DNA of 58,880 bases from assembly GCA_019217005.1 (NCBI GenBank), contig JAHBNG010000095.1, positions 1-58,880 on the forward strand, in the 5' to 3' direction. Numbering within the stretch: position 1 is the stretch's first letter; each line of letters opens with the position of its first letter. Source of the stretch: Chloroflexi bacterium TSY. GTDB taxonomy: Bacteria > Chloroflexota > Anaerolineae > Caldilineales > Caldilineaceae. The position numbers were made by a program, and so were the translations under genes. Below, piece after piece: positions 33,756 through 42,491 of the stretch. A model generated the notes under the pieces. The model made no database searches, was not told the DNA's origin, and was given only the letters and a program-made list of their open reading frames with translations.

Positions 33756-34532
33756 CTAATTGCTTAAACGGCAATCGACAAGGATTTCAGATGCCAATTG
33801 CGCTTGCGTCGTTGTCAAGTGACAGGTGTATGCATAAAGTTCAACGCCTGCCTGGGCGGCATGAACAAGCGCTCGTCCAAATCCCTCGTCTCTTCGCCAA
33901 TGTGGCCTAACCAACTCCGCATCGCTTCGTTGAACGATAAAGACTACGGCTGCGCGCGTTCCCTTTTGCGTCAATTCCTGAAGGTGACGGCGACCGCGCT
34001 CCGTGGGTGCATCGGGGAAGAGTGCGATTCGTCTTCCATCCTGTACTTCAACAAGCGAAACGGATTTGACTTCGATCCAGCAATTCCTCCCATCTTTATC
34101 AGTTAGACAGAAGTCAAAACGACTTTGGATGCCCGTGGGTTTATCATGCTCCTGAACTGTCACCTTGGGCGAGACTTCGCTTTGAACAACCGAGTAGTTA
34201 CGAAAATGGGAAAAGAAATCATTCCGCAACCCTTCTGCAAAGAGGGTGTTGGGGAGACGCGTATCCAGGCTGACCAATTGACCATTTTCGGGGTGCTCAA
34301 CAAAACGCAGATCATAGTCTGTCTTACGTTGTACACTCTTGTTGTTCTCTGCTTTGCTGACATAGACTGTCGCACCTGGGATAAGCAATTCTCTTAAGCG
34401 ACCTGGATTTGGACAGTGAACATGGATTTGTTCAAGATTTTGTGCCGGACAATCGATCAAACGGGCAATCACATGAAATCGATTGGGGCGTTCGATGAAG
34501 GCAGCAGGGAGAGTAACAAAAGAAAACTTCAT
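33756..34532 (-). CDS. sfsA: SfsA-family DNA/RNA nuclease-like protein
   Basis: From the ATG at 34532 (MKFSFVTLPAAFIERPNRF) the protein has 258 residues; the frame upstream to 34589 is less family-like. Typical SfsA segments: ARFIERPNRF-type start, VHCPNPGRLRELLIPGA, NTRLPN-type block (LDTRLPNTLFAEGL), and the PD-(D/E)xK-like core SRFDFCLTDKDGRNCWIEVKSVSLV, then ALFPDAPTERGRRHLQEL. SfsA binds DNA and has nuclease features; the physiological role (named for sugar fermentation stimulation) remains unclear. It stands alone on the minus strand. Confidence 0.92.
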   Translation of the reverse strand: MKFSFVTLPAAFIERPNRFHVIARLIDCPAQNLEQIHVHCPNPGRLRELLIPGATVYVSKAENNKSVQRKTDYDLRFVEHPENGQLVSLDTRLPNTLFAEGLRNDFFSHFRNYSVVQSEVSPKVTVQEHDKPTGIQSRFDFCLTDKDGRNCWIEVKSVSLVEVQDGRRIALFPDAPTERGRRHLQELTQKGTRAAVVFIVQRSDAELVRPHWRRDEGFGRALVHAAQAGVELYAYTCHLTTTQAQLASEILVDCRLSN

Positions 34533-34722
34533 ACGGTTATTGGCCCTTAAGGGATCAACATCGACAATTTCGTGCCGATGTTGTGTCAAAGTTGTATCAA
34601 ATCAGTCTCGCTCGTGCTGCGCGGCAAGCGCCTCAATTGTCGATGCAACGAACAAGATTCCAAGAACTCTCATTAAACATTCAGCGATTCGACAATTCAG
34701 CAATTGACAATTCGTTAGGTTC

Positions 34723-36168
34723 TTACTCTGAGAGAGTCTCAGCGATTGCTCGGTCAATATCTGCCGCTGATGTAAAGGAGCGCACTGTCTGCAAGAAGGT
34801 CAACAGATCCGGCAGCTGTTCACGTAATTGTTCCATCTTGGGGCCAATCGGATCACTGGCTGCGGGACTGGTGACGTAACTACCATGAAAAGCAAAATAG
34901 GCTTGATTGAGCACGCGTAATGGATAGCCGTTTTCAACGAAGAGTAAGCGGCGTTCTTCCATATAAGCTTCCGCTTCGTCAATTTTCCCTTCCGCGAGCA
35001 GGCGATCAACCTCCAGCCGCGTTGTACGCATTTCGGTTCGAAAGTCAAACGGTGGCTCTTCATCGAGTGGAAGTTCATCTACGGATTCGTCGTTAGCGTG
35101 ATGTTCGCTTGATGCATCCTGAGCTGGAACTGTTGTTGGTGGCAGCGGAACAAGATCCGGAAAATAGCGAGCGAGAACCCGGTCACCTACTTCATTGCCG
35201 ACAATTTCTGCCACAGATTCATTCATGATCACAAATTCGGATGAGGTTGCATAGTTGAAGCCAAGCGGAAAAAATGTTAGATAATTGTGTGTCCACTCAT
35301 GCGCGACAGTGCTCAATACCCAAGCGAGACTGGCCCGATCCACAACCATAGTTGGAAAAGCACCTAAGCCACCGATATTGGTGATATAGGCGCTCAGATC
35401 TTGCTCATCATAGATCGTCTCTTCGGCTCGTTCGATGGTGGCCAGGTCGATCTCTGGATCCAACATCCTCCCATGAATCGTCTCGATCCGGTCTCGGGGG
35501 CTTACAACCATCTTTTTTGGTGGCTCGCTAAAAGTAAAGAGAACGGGTGGAAAAGGGCGGCCGGCAACCGTGACGCCAGCGCTGATAATTTCCGAAGCGA
35601 CAAGCTGCTGAATAACTTGCTCGACAGCTGGTCGGTCTGTTTGTTGTTGAATGCGCAATTCTTCCCATTCTCGTTGTAGGATCTCAGCATCTGGAGTTGT
35701 ATCCGTTTCGGCTGTCTCTCGCTCATTGGCAGATTGCCCGGCAAGGATGGCATTCAATTGCCTTTCGAGTGAACCCATCCGGCGTGCTCGTTCCAGGTAA
35801 TCGCGCACCAGCATTGTCCCCGCTTCGCCATTGAATTCGGCTCCAGGTTGAGAAAAAAACGCACCAATCTTCTCTCGGATTGCCCGAACTTCCCACGCCA
35901 CGAAGTCAAACAGATGACCTGTTACTGTTGTGCCAATGGCTCGATTACGCAATTCGGGCGCAGTGTAACCATTGCGTCCAATCAGCAGCAATGCCACCAA
36001 GAGCATCAAAACAATAATGCTGTAGTGGCGCAAGCGCTTCAATCTGCTCAAGCTTGTCATTGATCTCTTGGGTGTACGTGGTCGCTCTATGGCAGCAGCA
36101 TTGATGGTGGTTGATTCAGTGCTCGGCAATTGGTGAATAGGCTCTTTTGAGGATTGGTCGACGCTCAT
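34723..36168 (-). CDS. Membrane-anchored putative metallopeptidase (HExxH)
   Basis: I use the ATG at 36168 (MSVDQSSKEP; 481 residues). A basic N-terminal tail is followed by one transmembrane helix near residues 45-65 (HYSIIVLMLLVALLLIG), placing most of the protein outside. The zinc motif His-Glu-Trp-Thr-His occurs in VLSTVAHEWTHNYLTFFPL near residue 295, and NESVAEIVGNEVG about 40 residues later could supply the third ligand. An acidic low-complexity stretch and a helical C-terminus follow. No family name recognised; a gluzincin-type peptidase or inactive relative is likely. Confidence 0.75.
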   Translation of the reverse strand: MSVDQSSKEPIHQLPSTESTTINAAAIERPRTPKRSMTSLSRLKRLRHYSIIVLMLLVALLLIGRNGYTAPELRNRAIGTTVTGHLFDFVAWEVRAIREKIGAFFSQPGAEFNGEAGTMLVRDYLERARRMGSLERQLNAILAGQSANERETAETDTTPDAEILQREWEELRIQQQTDRPAVEQVIQQLVASEIISAGVTVAGRPFPPVLFTFSEPPKKMVVSPRDRIETIHGRMLDPEIDLATIERAEETIYDEQDLSAYITNIGGLGAFPTMVVDRASLAWVLSTVAHEWTHNYLTFFPLGFNYATSSEFVIMNESVAEIVGNEVGDRVLARYFPDLVPLPPTTVPAQDASSEHHANDESVDELPLDEEPPFDFRTEMRTTRLEVDRLLAEGKIDEAEAYMEERRLLFVENGYPLRVLNQAYFAFHGSYVTSPAASDPIGPKMEQLREQLPDLLTFLQTVRSFTSAADIDRAIAETLSE

Positions 36169-36431
36169 CGGATGGGTTAGAATCGGATTGGATTTGTTGT
36201 AACAAAAGTATAGCACAGTTTTGGAGCTTTCATACACGATTTTGCTGCACGGTATGAAATAATCGTTTTTCGACTATACTTTGCTCTGTATGAATACCGT
36301 AGTTTGTTCTCTCTGATTGAGCTTGCGAAAACTGCGGTTTTCATCACAACCGCAGTATATTACCACGCAACATGCGATCGATATGATAACAACCATCCAT
36401 GATAACACCCTAAACCATAGGTAAGATATTG

Positions 36432-37556
36432 ATGAATAATCAACAAACCACAATGCAGTCATCGACAAAGCGAACCTCAACGTTTATACAATCGATGCCC
36501 AAGGCCGAAATCCATATCCATCTGGAAGGTGCAATTGAACCAGAGACGGTGCTGGAGTTGGCAGGTCGTCATCAGATGTTGGATCAGTTGCCCAGTGGTG
36601 ATGTCGCCGGGTTACAACGCTGGTTCACCTTTACAGATTTTCCTCATTTTGTTGAGATCTACTTCTTGATCTCAAATCTATTGCGTACGCCCGAAGATTT
36701 TGCATTGATTGTCCATCGCTGTGGCGCAGATATGGCGGCCCAAAATATTCGCTATCGTGAGCTGACCTTTACGCCCTACACGCACACTGATTTGCTCGAT
36801 AAGGGGTTAACCATTGACGATCTCTTAGCCGGTTTGGATGTAGGACGTCAACAAGCAAAGGATGAGTTTGGTGTGGAGATGCGCTGGGTCTTTGACGTGC
36901 CACGCAATGCCAGTTTCCCAGAGGATGGCGAACAGCGATACGATCCACGGCCTGCCGAACGTACACTCGAATATGCTTTGCAAGGACAAGCCCATGGGGT
37001 AGTCGGTTTTGGACTCGGTGGATATGAAGTTGGTGCTCCACCTGAGCCTTTTGCCCATGTGATTCCAGCAGCGAAGGAAGCGGGATTACGCTCTGTACCT
37101 CATGCTGGTGAAACGATGGGGGCAGATAGTGTCTGGGGCGCCGTCACAGAATTGGTCGCAGACCGCATCGGTCATGGCGTCCGGGCGATGGAAGACCCGG
37201 CGCTGCTGAACCTTCTCAAAGAGCGTCAAATTCCTTTGGAGATCAACCCAACCAGCAATGTCTGTCTGCATGTCTATCGACGTTTGGCAGAGCATCCATT
37301 TCCACATTTAGACCGAATGGGGCTTTTCGTCACGGTCAATAGTGATGATCCGCCGCTTTTCAATACAACGCTCTGTCAGGAGTATGAAGTTCTAGCGACT
37401 GAATTTGGATATAATGAACATGATCTCGGTCGGATTGCGCGCAACGCATTTGTAGCAAGCGGTGCCGAAACAGAGTTAAAGAGAGCGCTTCTGACAGAAT
37501 TTGATGCGTGGGTAGAACAGCATCTGTCGGTCGAAGAGAATCGTCGTTCATCGTAA
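36432..37556 (+). CDS. add: Adenosine deaminase family protein
   Basis: A 374-residue TIM-barrel deaminase; I take the ATG at 36432. AEIHIHLEGAIEPETVLELA carries the zinc-binding His-x-His. SVPHAGETMG has the next His and catalytic Glu neighbourhood, DRIGHG the conserved His, and VTVNSDDPPLF the Asp pair. It converts adenosine to inosine and ammonia; some relatives act on adenine or modified purines, so substrate is not certain. It is transcribed divergently from the membrane peptidase gene. Confidence 0.9.
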   Translation: MNNQQTTMQSSTKRTSTFIQSMPKAEIHIHLEGAIEPETVLELAGRHQMLDQLPSGDVAGLQRWFTFTDFPHFVEIYFLISNLLRTPEDFALIVHRCGADMAAQNIRYRELTFTPYTHTDLLDKGLTIDDLLAGLDVGRQQAKDEFGVEMRWVFDVPRNASFPEDGEQRYDPRPAERTLEYALQGQAHGVVGFGLGGYEVGAPPEPFAHVIPAAKEAGLRSVPHAGETMGADSVWGAVTELVADRIGHGVRAMEDPALLNLLKERQIPLEINPTSNVCLHVYRRLAEHPFPHLDRMGLFVTVNSDDPPLFNTTLCQEYEVLATEFGYNEHDLGRIARNAFVASGAETELKRALLTEFDAWVEQHLSVEENRRSS

Positions 37557-37600
37557 GACTCATGGCTAAAGTGAAGTCAGTTTGAAAACGCGAGTTGTGA

Positions 37601-37666
37601 ATCTTCCCGGAAGGGGTCACAGATCGGCCCGTCTACCCTGCAATATCTGACCCCTTCCGGGAAGAT
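37601..37666. repeat. Perfect 19-bp inverted repeat (hairpin)
   Basis: ATCTTCCCGGAAGGGGTCA and its complement (37648-37666) separated by 28 bases, between the deaminase and beta-CASP genes. No T-run, so probably a repeat element or mRNA-stabilising hairpin. Confidence 0.6.
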
Positions 37667-37741
37667 GGGTCAGCGAAAACTATCGTTCTCTATCAGATTT
37701 CACTGTAAATCAACAATCGGAAATCCTCTAACGGTGATCTC

Positions 37742-39148
37742 ATGAAAATTTCATTCTATGGTGCTGCCCAAGAAGTGACTGGTTCTATGCATCTGATCGA
37801 AGTTAACGATCGACGCATTCTTCTCGATTGCGGTCTCTATCAAGGGCGGCGCAAAGATACCTATGAACGGAATCTGAATTTTGGCTTTGATCCAAAATCG
37901 ATCGATGCATTGGTTTTGAGCCATGCTCATATTGATCATTCGGGTAACATTCCCAATCTAATCAAGCAAGGGTTTACGGGCAACGTCTGGTGTACGTCTG
38001 CCACGCGTAATCTCTGTACCTATATGCTCATGGATAGCGGCTATATTCAAGAGCAGGATATCAAGTATCTCAACGAAAAAAAGCGTCGTAAAGGTGAACC
38101 ACCGGTCGAACCGATCTACACGCGGGCGGATGCGCAGAAGTGTTTGGATCATTTCATCGGTGTTGGATTACATCGTACCTTTTCCGTAGCAGATGGGGTA
38201 GAGGTGACTTTTTATGATGCAGGGCATATTTTGGGCGCGACCTTTGTGCAACTTGATATCCGCGAGCAGGAGACGGGCAAAAAGTGGCGCGTTGTTTTTA
38301 GCGGTGACTTGGGGCGAGACGAGGTCGCCATTTTGCACGCACCAGAGCAAGCGGCGGACGCTGACATTGTCCTGATGGAAAGCACCTACGGCAACCGTCA
38401 GCATGGTGAGTATGAAGAGGCGCGTAAAAAGTTGCGCAATGTAATCAATACCACCGCACGGAAACGAGGCAAGGTCATTATTCCCTCCTTCTCCGTGGGT
38501 CGTACGCAAGAGATTGTCTACGCACTCAATCGGTTGGACGCAGAGGGTGACATCCCCGAGATCCCAGTCTTTGTGGACAGTCCGTTGGCAGTCAACGCAA
38601 CGGATGTCTTCCGGATGCATCCGGAAGAATGGAATGATCAGGTACAAGAGTTTCTGGTCGAGGGGCGACGGCGCAATCCATTCGACTATCATCAAGTCCA
38701 ATATGTTCGGGCTGTCGAGCAGAGCAAACGTCTGAACTTCATGAGCGGACCGGCTGTGATCATCAGCGCGAGCGGAATGGCCGAGAGTGGACGTATCTTA
38801 CACCACTTGAAGAACAATATCGAAGATCCTGACAACACCATCCTGACCGTCAGCTACATGGCCGAACATACGCTCGGTCGTCGCATTCGCGACGGTGTAA
38901 GTCCGGTGAGAATTTTTGGCGAAGAGTACACGATCCGTGCACAAGTGGAGGCAATTGATGGCTATAGTGCCCATGCTGACCAGATGGGTCTCCTAGAATG
39001 GGCGCGTGCCTTTGATCGCAAGCGCTTGCAGCAAGTCTTCCTGGTACATGGAGAACCTGAACCCGCCGAGACGTTGGCTGGAAAGCTGCGTGAAGAGGAT
39101 GTTGGGAAAGTGACCGTACCCGTGCGTGGTCAGCAGTTCACGTTTTAG
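37742..39148 (+). CDS. Metallo-beta-lactamase/beta-CASP RNA-processing nuclease-like protein
   Basis: A 468-residue protein of the CPSF73/RNA-processing exonuclease group. The metallo-beta-lactamase domain has [15 protein letters not shown] (motif 2, HxHxDH), a DAGHILGAT motif and FSGDLGRD. The beta-CASP part has [30 protein letters not shown] and [18 protein letters not shown], and the late [11 protein letters not shown] and [14 protein letters not shown] / [11 protein letters not shown] motifs. It is expected to cleave RNA in the cytosol using two zinc ions. Clean single-gene unit; ATG at 37742. Confidence 0.93.
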   Translation: MKISFYGAAQEVTGSMHLIEVNDRRILLDCGLYQGRRKDTYERNLNFGFDPKSIDALVLSHAHIDHSGNIPNLIKQGFTGNVWCTSATRNLCTYMLMDSGYIQEQDIKYLNEKKRRKGEPPVEPIYTRADAQKCLDHFIGVGLHRTFSVADGVEVTFYDAGHILGATFVQLDIREQETGKKWRVVFSGDLGRDEVAILHAPEQAADADIVLMESTYGNRQHGEYEEARKKLRNVINTTARKRGKVIIPSFSVGRTQEIVYALNRLDAEGDIPEIPVFVDSPLAVNATDVFRMHPEEWNDQVQEFLVEGRRRNPFDYHQVQYVRAVEQSKRLNFMSGPAVIISASGMAESGRILHHLKNNIEDPDNTILTVSYMAEHTLGRRIRDGVSPVRIFGEEYTIRAQVEAIDGYSAHADQMGLLEWARAFDRKRLQQVFLVHGEPEPAETLAGKLREEDVGKVTVPVRGQQFTF

Positions 39149-39216
39149 CAATCCTTATGAGAGTTATCGGGAGATGATTGCATCCGTTTGTTCAATATTT
39201 CACAAGGAGATCTGTT

Positions 39217-40098
39217 ATGAATATACATATTCGTAATGCAGTGACTGCTGACCTACCTCGTCTTGTCGTGTTAGCAGAGGAACGACGTATTGCATATCAG
39301 GAATACCAACCGATCTTCTGGCGCAAGTCGCAAATTTCGGCCGAGGTTCATACGTCTTTTCTGGAGAATCAGCTCAATGAAGGAAAACAGATTGCGTTGG
39401 TCTATGAAGAAGATGATGTGATTCGAGGTTTCGTCATTGCAGACGCTCGTCGCGGGGATGAATGCTCGATCGATGATTTCTGCGTGGCGGTTCAAGAGGA
39501 TTGGACAACGGTTGGCCGCGCTCTTTTGGTTGAAGCTGGGCGGGTTGCGCAGTCGCAGGGCGCGAGTCGCTACATAGTTGTCTGTGGACATCTTGACCAG
39601 CCAAAGCGTTCAATGTTGCGAGAAGGTGGTTTAACCATTGAGCGGGAGTGGTTTACGGGGGAGATCAAGCCCGGGGCAGATCGGGAACAAGACGGAGCCG
39701 TGCGCCCGGCAAATCAGGAGGATATTTCGCAAATTATCGAGCTGTCTGGACAAAAACGGGCCGACGTTGGCGAGCTTTCAAACGATCTTGCTCTCGTGCT
39801 GGTTTATGAACGGAATGACACAATAGAAGGGTATGCAATTGCCCTCCTTGTTCCCGCACCCCCCGTCTACGACCCAGGTGGGTTGACTTGTTTGGTGGCA
39901 GAACTTGCTGTGGCCGATTCCAACGATTGGGAGACGAGAGGAGGTGCTTTGCTGGCAGCCGCTGGCCAGATGGCGCAAACCCGCGAAGCGATTCAATATG
40001 TTGTCGTATGCGATCATGTCGATGCCCCTAAGCGCTCTTCGCTTCATAAATTTGGGCTGACAATTGCGTCCGAATGGTATGGAGGTGAGATACCCTAA
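39217..40098 (+). CDS. Protein with two tandem GNAT acetyltransferase domains
   Basis: The ATG at 39217 (MNIHIRNAVTADLPRL) has AAGGAG upstream; the product has 293 residues. Residues 1-150 and about 160-293 are two related GNAT-like halves: each has an N-terminal DLPRLVVLAEE or DISQIIELSG helix, a valine-rich beta strand (IALVYEEDDVIRGFVIAD; LALVLVYERNDTIEGYAIA), a TRG/VGRALL-type helix and an ending with QPKRSMLREGGL or APKRSSLHKFGL. The acetyl-CoA loop is weak in both. Internal duplication; substrate unknown. Confidence 0.8.
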   Translation: MNIHIRNAVTADLPRLVVLAEERRIAYQEYQPIFWRKSQISAEVHTSFLENQLNEGKQIALVYEEDDVIRGFVIADARRGDECSIDDFCVAVQEDWTTVGRALLVEAGRVAQSQGASRYIVVCGHLDQPKRSMLREGGLTIEREWFTGEIKPGADREQDGAVRPANQEDISQIIELSGQKRADVGELSNDLALVLVYERNDTIEGYAIALLVPAPPVYDPGGLTCLVAELAVADSNDWETRGGALLAAAGQMAQTREAIQYVVVCDHVDAPKRSSLHKFGLTIASEWYGGEIP

Positions 40099-40170
40099 AG
40101 AGCAAATTGCCAATCGTCACTCAGATAGTTTTGGTCATCGTCGGATGTGGGGTATGATCATTCATCTTTA

Positions 40171-40253
40171 TAGGACTTACGCAGAGCCCTCTCGTACGGG
40201 CATGATATATCATGCCCGTACGAGAGAGCACCCCATATTGTGCGCAAGTCCTG
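40171..40253. mobile_element. 83-bp palindromic MITE, family F
   Basis: Ends AGGACTTACGCA / TGCGCAAGTCCT (one mismatch) flank a perfect 38-bp palindrome (40189-40226, centre GATATATC). A CTTTA duplication lies immediately outside if one terminal base is included (40166-40170, 40254-40258). It would form an exceptionally strong hairpin between two genes. Confidence 0.75.
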
Positions 40254-40386
40254 CTTTACTCAATTATTCAAGGGAGATGTTAAGGATTCGGAGTTAAATA
40301 CTCATCGATAGATTCTTCGTTTCACTCGAGAATGACATCGATGAGTTATTAATCGTCATTCCTAAACAAGTCGACGGAGACTTTAT

Positions 40387-42105
40387 ATGAACTATGGTTT
40401 TATCATCGACAATCGCAAATGCATCGGTTGTCATGCTTGCTCTACGGCTTGTAAGTCGGAGAATGAGGTGCCGTTGAGCGTCAATCGTACGTGGGTCAAG
40501 TATGTAGAGACAGGCGAATACCCCAACAGTCGTCGTCACTTTCAGGTGACGCGCTGTAACCACTGCGAGAATCCTCCCTGCACGCGTATCTGTCCGGTTA
40601 CAGCAATGTATCAGCGGGCGGATGGGATCGTTGAATTCGATCCCGAGGCTTGTATCGGCTGCAAAGCCTGTATGCAAGCCTGCCCCTATGATGCTATTTT
40701 TATCGACCCAGAAACCAATGCGGCATCCAAGTGTCATTACTGTTCACACCGAGTGGACATCGGTTTGGAACCAGCCTGTGTGGTCGTCTGTCCTGAACAT
40801 GCGATCATCGCGGGAGATATGGACGATCCGCAGACAGAGATTAGCCGCTTGTTGGCGACTGAAAAGGTGACCGTGCGCAAGCCTGAACAAGGTACTGTGC
40901 CAAATCTTTTTTATATCAATGGCAACGATGTTGCTCTCCATTCCACAGCGACCGAGCGTACACCGGAGACTTATTTGTGGGCCGATGTGATGCCACTCCA
41001 TGCAGAAACGAATGGGAGTATCTTTCCGATTGCGCTTGAAGAGAAACAATCGACAAATGGTCAATTGTCAATGGGCAACGATCAATTGTCGACGGGTCCG
41101 ACTACCCCATCCGGTGTTGCGCTACGTGCCCCACAGCCTCAAGGACATTCTTGGGGAGGACCGATCCAGATCGGTCATGGGCGAATGGCGGAACAGATGG
41201 TGCAGGTTTCGTACAATGCCCAGCATTTTGTGCCTTGGCATTGGCCTGTGCCGACCTATTTGGTTACCAAAGGTATTGGGGCGGGTATCTTTATGATCTT
41301 GAGCCTCGGTTGGGGACTGGATCTATTTCCTTTTAGCACGGCTGCATTTTTGATGGGGGGCTTCTTTTCTCTGCTCTTTATTGGCATTACAACCGGTCTG
41401 TTGGTCTATGATTTAGAAAAGCCAGAGCTGTTCTTAACAATTTTGACGCGACCCCAGTGGCGCAGTTGGCTCACGCGCGGTGCGTTTATCTTGATCGGAT
41501 TTACACTTGTTGCTGGACTTTGGTGGCTACTCGAAGTTCTTGCAGCAAGTGGTATGACCGATGGCAGTGAGCTGGATTGGTTGCGCGCAACGTTGCTCTG
41601 GTTTGGTTTCCCATTGGCATTGATGGTTGCAATTTATACCGCTTTTCTGTTTGGGCAGGCGGAAGGGCGCGATCTGTGGCAGAGTACACTTTTGCCGTTT
41701 CATCTTGTGGTCCAGGCGTTGATGGTGGGTGCTGGAACCATGCTCTTTCTCGATCTCTTTCTTCCTATGCCAACAGAGACATCGCATGTTGTTCTCCTGC
41801 TTTTTGGGACGATGCTCATTGTCGATCTATTTGTTACGTTGGCTGGCGAATTTGGGATGCCCCACGCAAGCGAGATCGCTGCGCAAGCGGCCCGCGACAT
41901 CAGTCATGGTAAATACCGCAATCATTTCTGGAAAGGTAGTATCGGGTTGGGGCACGCGATCCCGCTTTTACTACTCTTGCTCGGTTCGGTGGCAGGATTT
42001 GCGGGGCCACTCTTTTTCGCTGTGGGCGGACTTTGTTCGATCGGTGGACTCTATCTTTTTGAATACGTCTTTGTGATGGCACCACAGGATATTTCGAATA
42101 GTTAG
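40387..42105 (+). CDS. Fused 4Fe-4S ferredoxin (DmsB-like) and NrfD-like membrane subunit
   Basis: Residues 1-200 hold four cysteine clusters of the DmsB/NrfC type: CIGCHACSTACKSE, CNHCENPPCTRICP, CIGCKACMQACP, and CHYCSHRV...CVVVCP. These should bind four 4Fe-4S centres. After a Gln/Asn/Pro-rich linker (about 210-255) the rest is an NrfD/PsrC-like integral membrane protein with about eight hydrophobic helices. In most systems these are two subunits. It lies 0.4 kb before a molybdopterin oxidoreductase, so together they can form a three-part oxidoreductase: catalytic subunit, wire and quinone-reactive anchor. The linker is encoded by repeated CAATTGTC-like DNA, perhaps an in-frame repeat insertion. 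Confidence 0.92.
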   Translation: MNYGFIIDNRKCIGCHACSTACKSENEVPLSVNRTWVKYVETGEYPNSRRHFQVTRCNHCENPPCTRICPVTAMYQRADGIVEFDPEACIGCKACMQACPYDAIFIDPETNAASKCHYCSHRVDIGLEPACVVVCPEHAIIAGDMDDPQTEISRLLATEKVTVRKPEQGTVPNLFYINGNDVALHSTATERTPETYLWADVMPLHAETNGSIFPIALEEKQSTNGQLSMGNDQLSTGPTTPSGVALRAPQPQGHSWGGPIQIGHGRMAEQMVQVSYNAQHFVPWHWPVPTYLVTKGIGAGIFMILSLGWGLDLFPFSTAAFLMGGFFSLLFIGITTGLLVYDLEKPELFLTILTRPQWRSWLTRGAFILIGFTLVAGLWWLLEVLAASGMTDGSELDWLRATLLWFGFPLALMVAIYTAFLFGQAEGRDLWQSTLLPFHLVVQALMVGAGTMLFLDLFLPMPTETSHVVLLLFGTMLIVDLFVTLAGEFGMPHASEIAAQAARDISHGKYRNHFWKGSIGLGHAIPLLLLLLGSVAGFAGPLFFAVGGLCSIGGLYLFEYVFVMAPQDISNS

Positions 42106-42217
42106 GTGACGGGTGAGCAAGATGAAGCAGCGTCGGTTCGAGCCAGGATTCGAAACATTCACAAGTGCGCAGAGTGGACCAAATCTATCTAAACAAAATC
42201 ATAGTTTCCCTTTATTC

Positions 42218-42302
42218 CGCACTCGCTTATAACTTTAACATAAATTCGTCTGTTCTACTCGACTGAAATCGGTCAAATTTATGTTAAGGAACCGGCAGTG
42301 CT
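42218..42302. mobile_element. MITE-like repeat, family E (second copy)
   Basis: The 85-bp segment (GCACTCGCTTATAACTTTAA to GGCAGTGCTC) matches the outer element at 25952-26158. It carries the internal inverted repeat TTAACATAAATT / AATTTATGTTAA. Confidence 0.65.
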
Positions 42303-42359
42303 CAGTATATTTGCTATAGATGTTCAGATAATGCTTTTCCGCACGAAACAGTAGCTTGT

Positions 42360-42397
42360 CAGCCGGTCAGCCGGAGAGCTGACGAGCTGACCGGCTG
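42360..42397. repeat. 12-bp hairpin upstream of the molybdopterin oxidoreductase gene
   Basis: CAGCCGGTCAGC and GCTGACCGGCTG separated by 14 bases that also contain a GCTGAC copy. Similar CAG/CTGA-rich sequence lies ahead of thrS at 23987-24050. Probably a REP-like repeat. Confidence 0.5.
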
Positions 42398-42491
42398 AAA
42401 TGCCATCAACGACAAGAAAATCTTTTTCTGAAAGGCTATAGCACGGGGCAGAAACTATATTGTCAACTACAGTGTGAGGATTCTCGAGAAC

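Noticed and set aside
37601..37666. Rho-independent terminator of the adenosine deaminase gene
   Set aside because: The 19-bp stem has no T-run and a 28-base loop, so a repeat element is more likely.
42130..42160. tRNA-like GGTTCGA sequence
   Set aside because: No acceptor stem, anticodon stem or 72-nt cloverleaf can be drawn around it.
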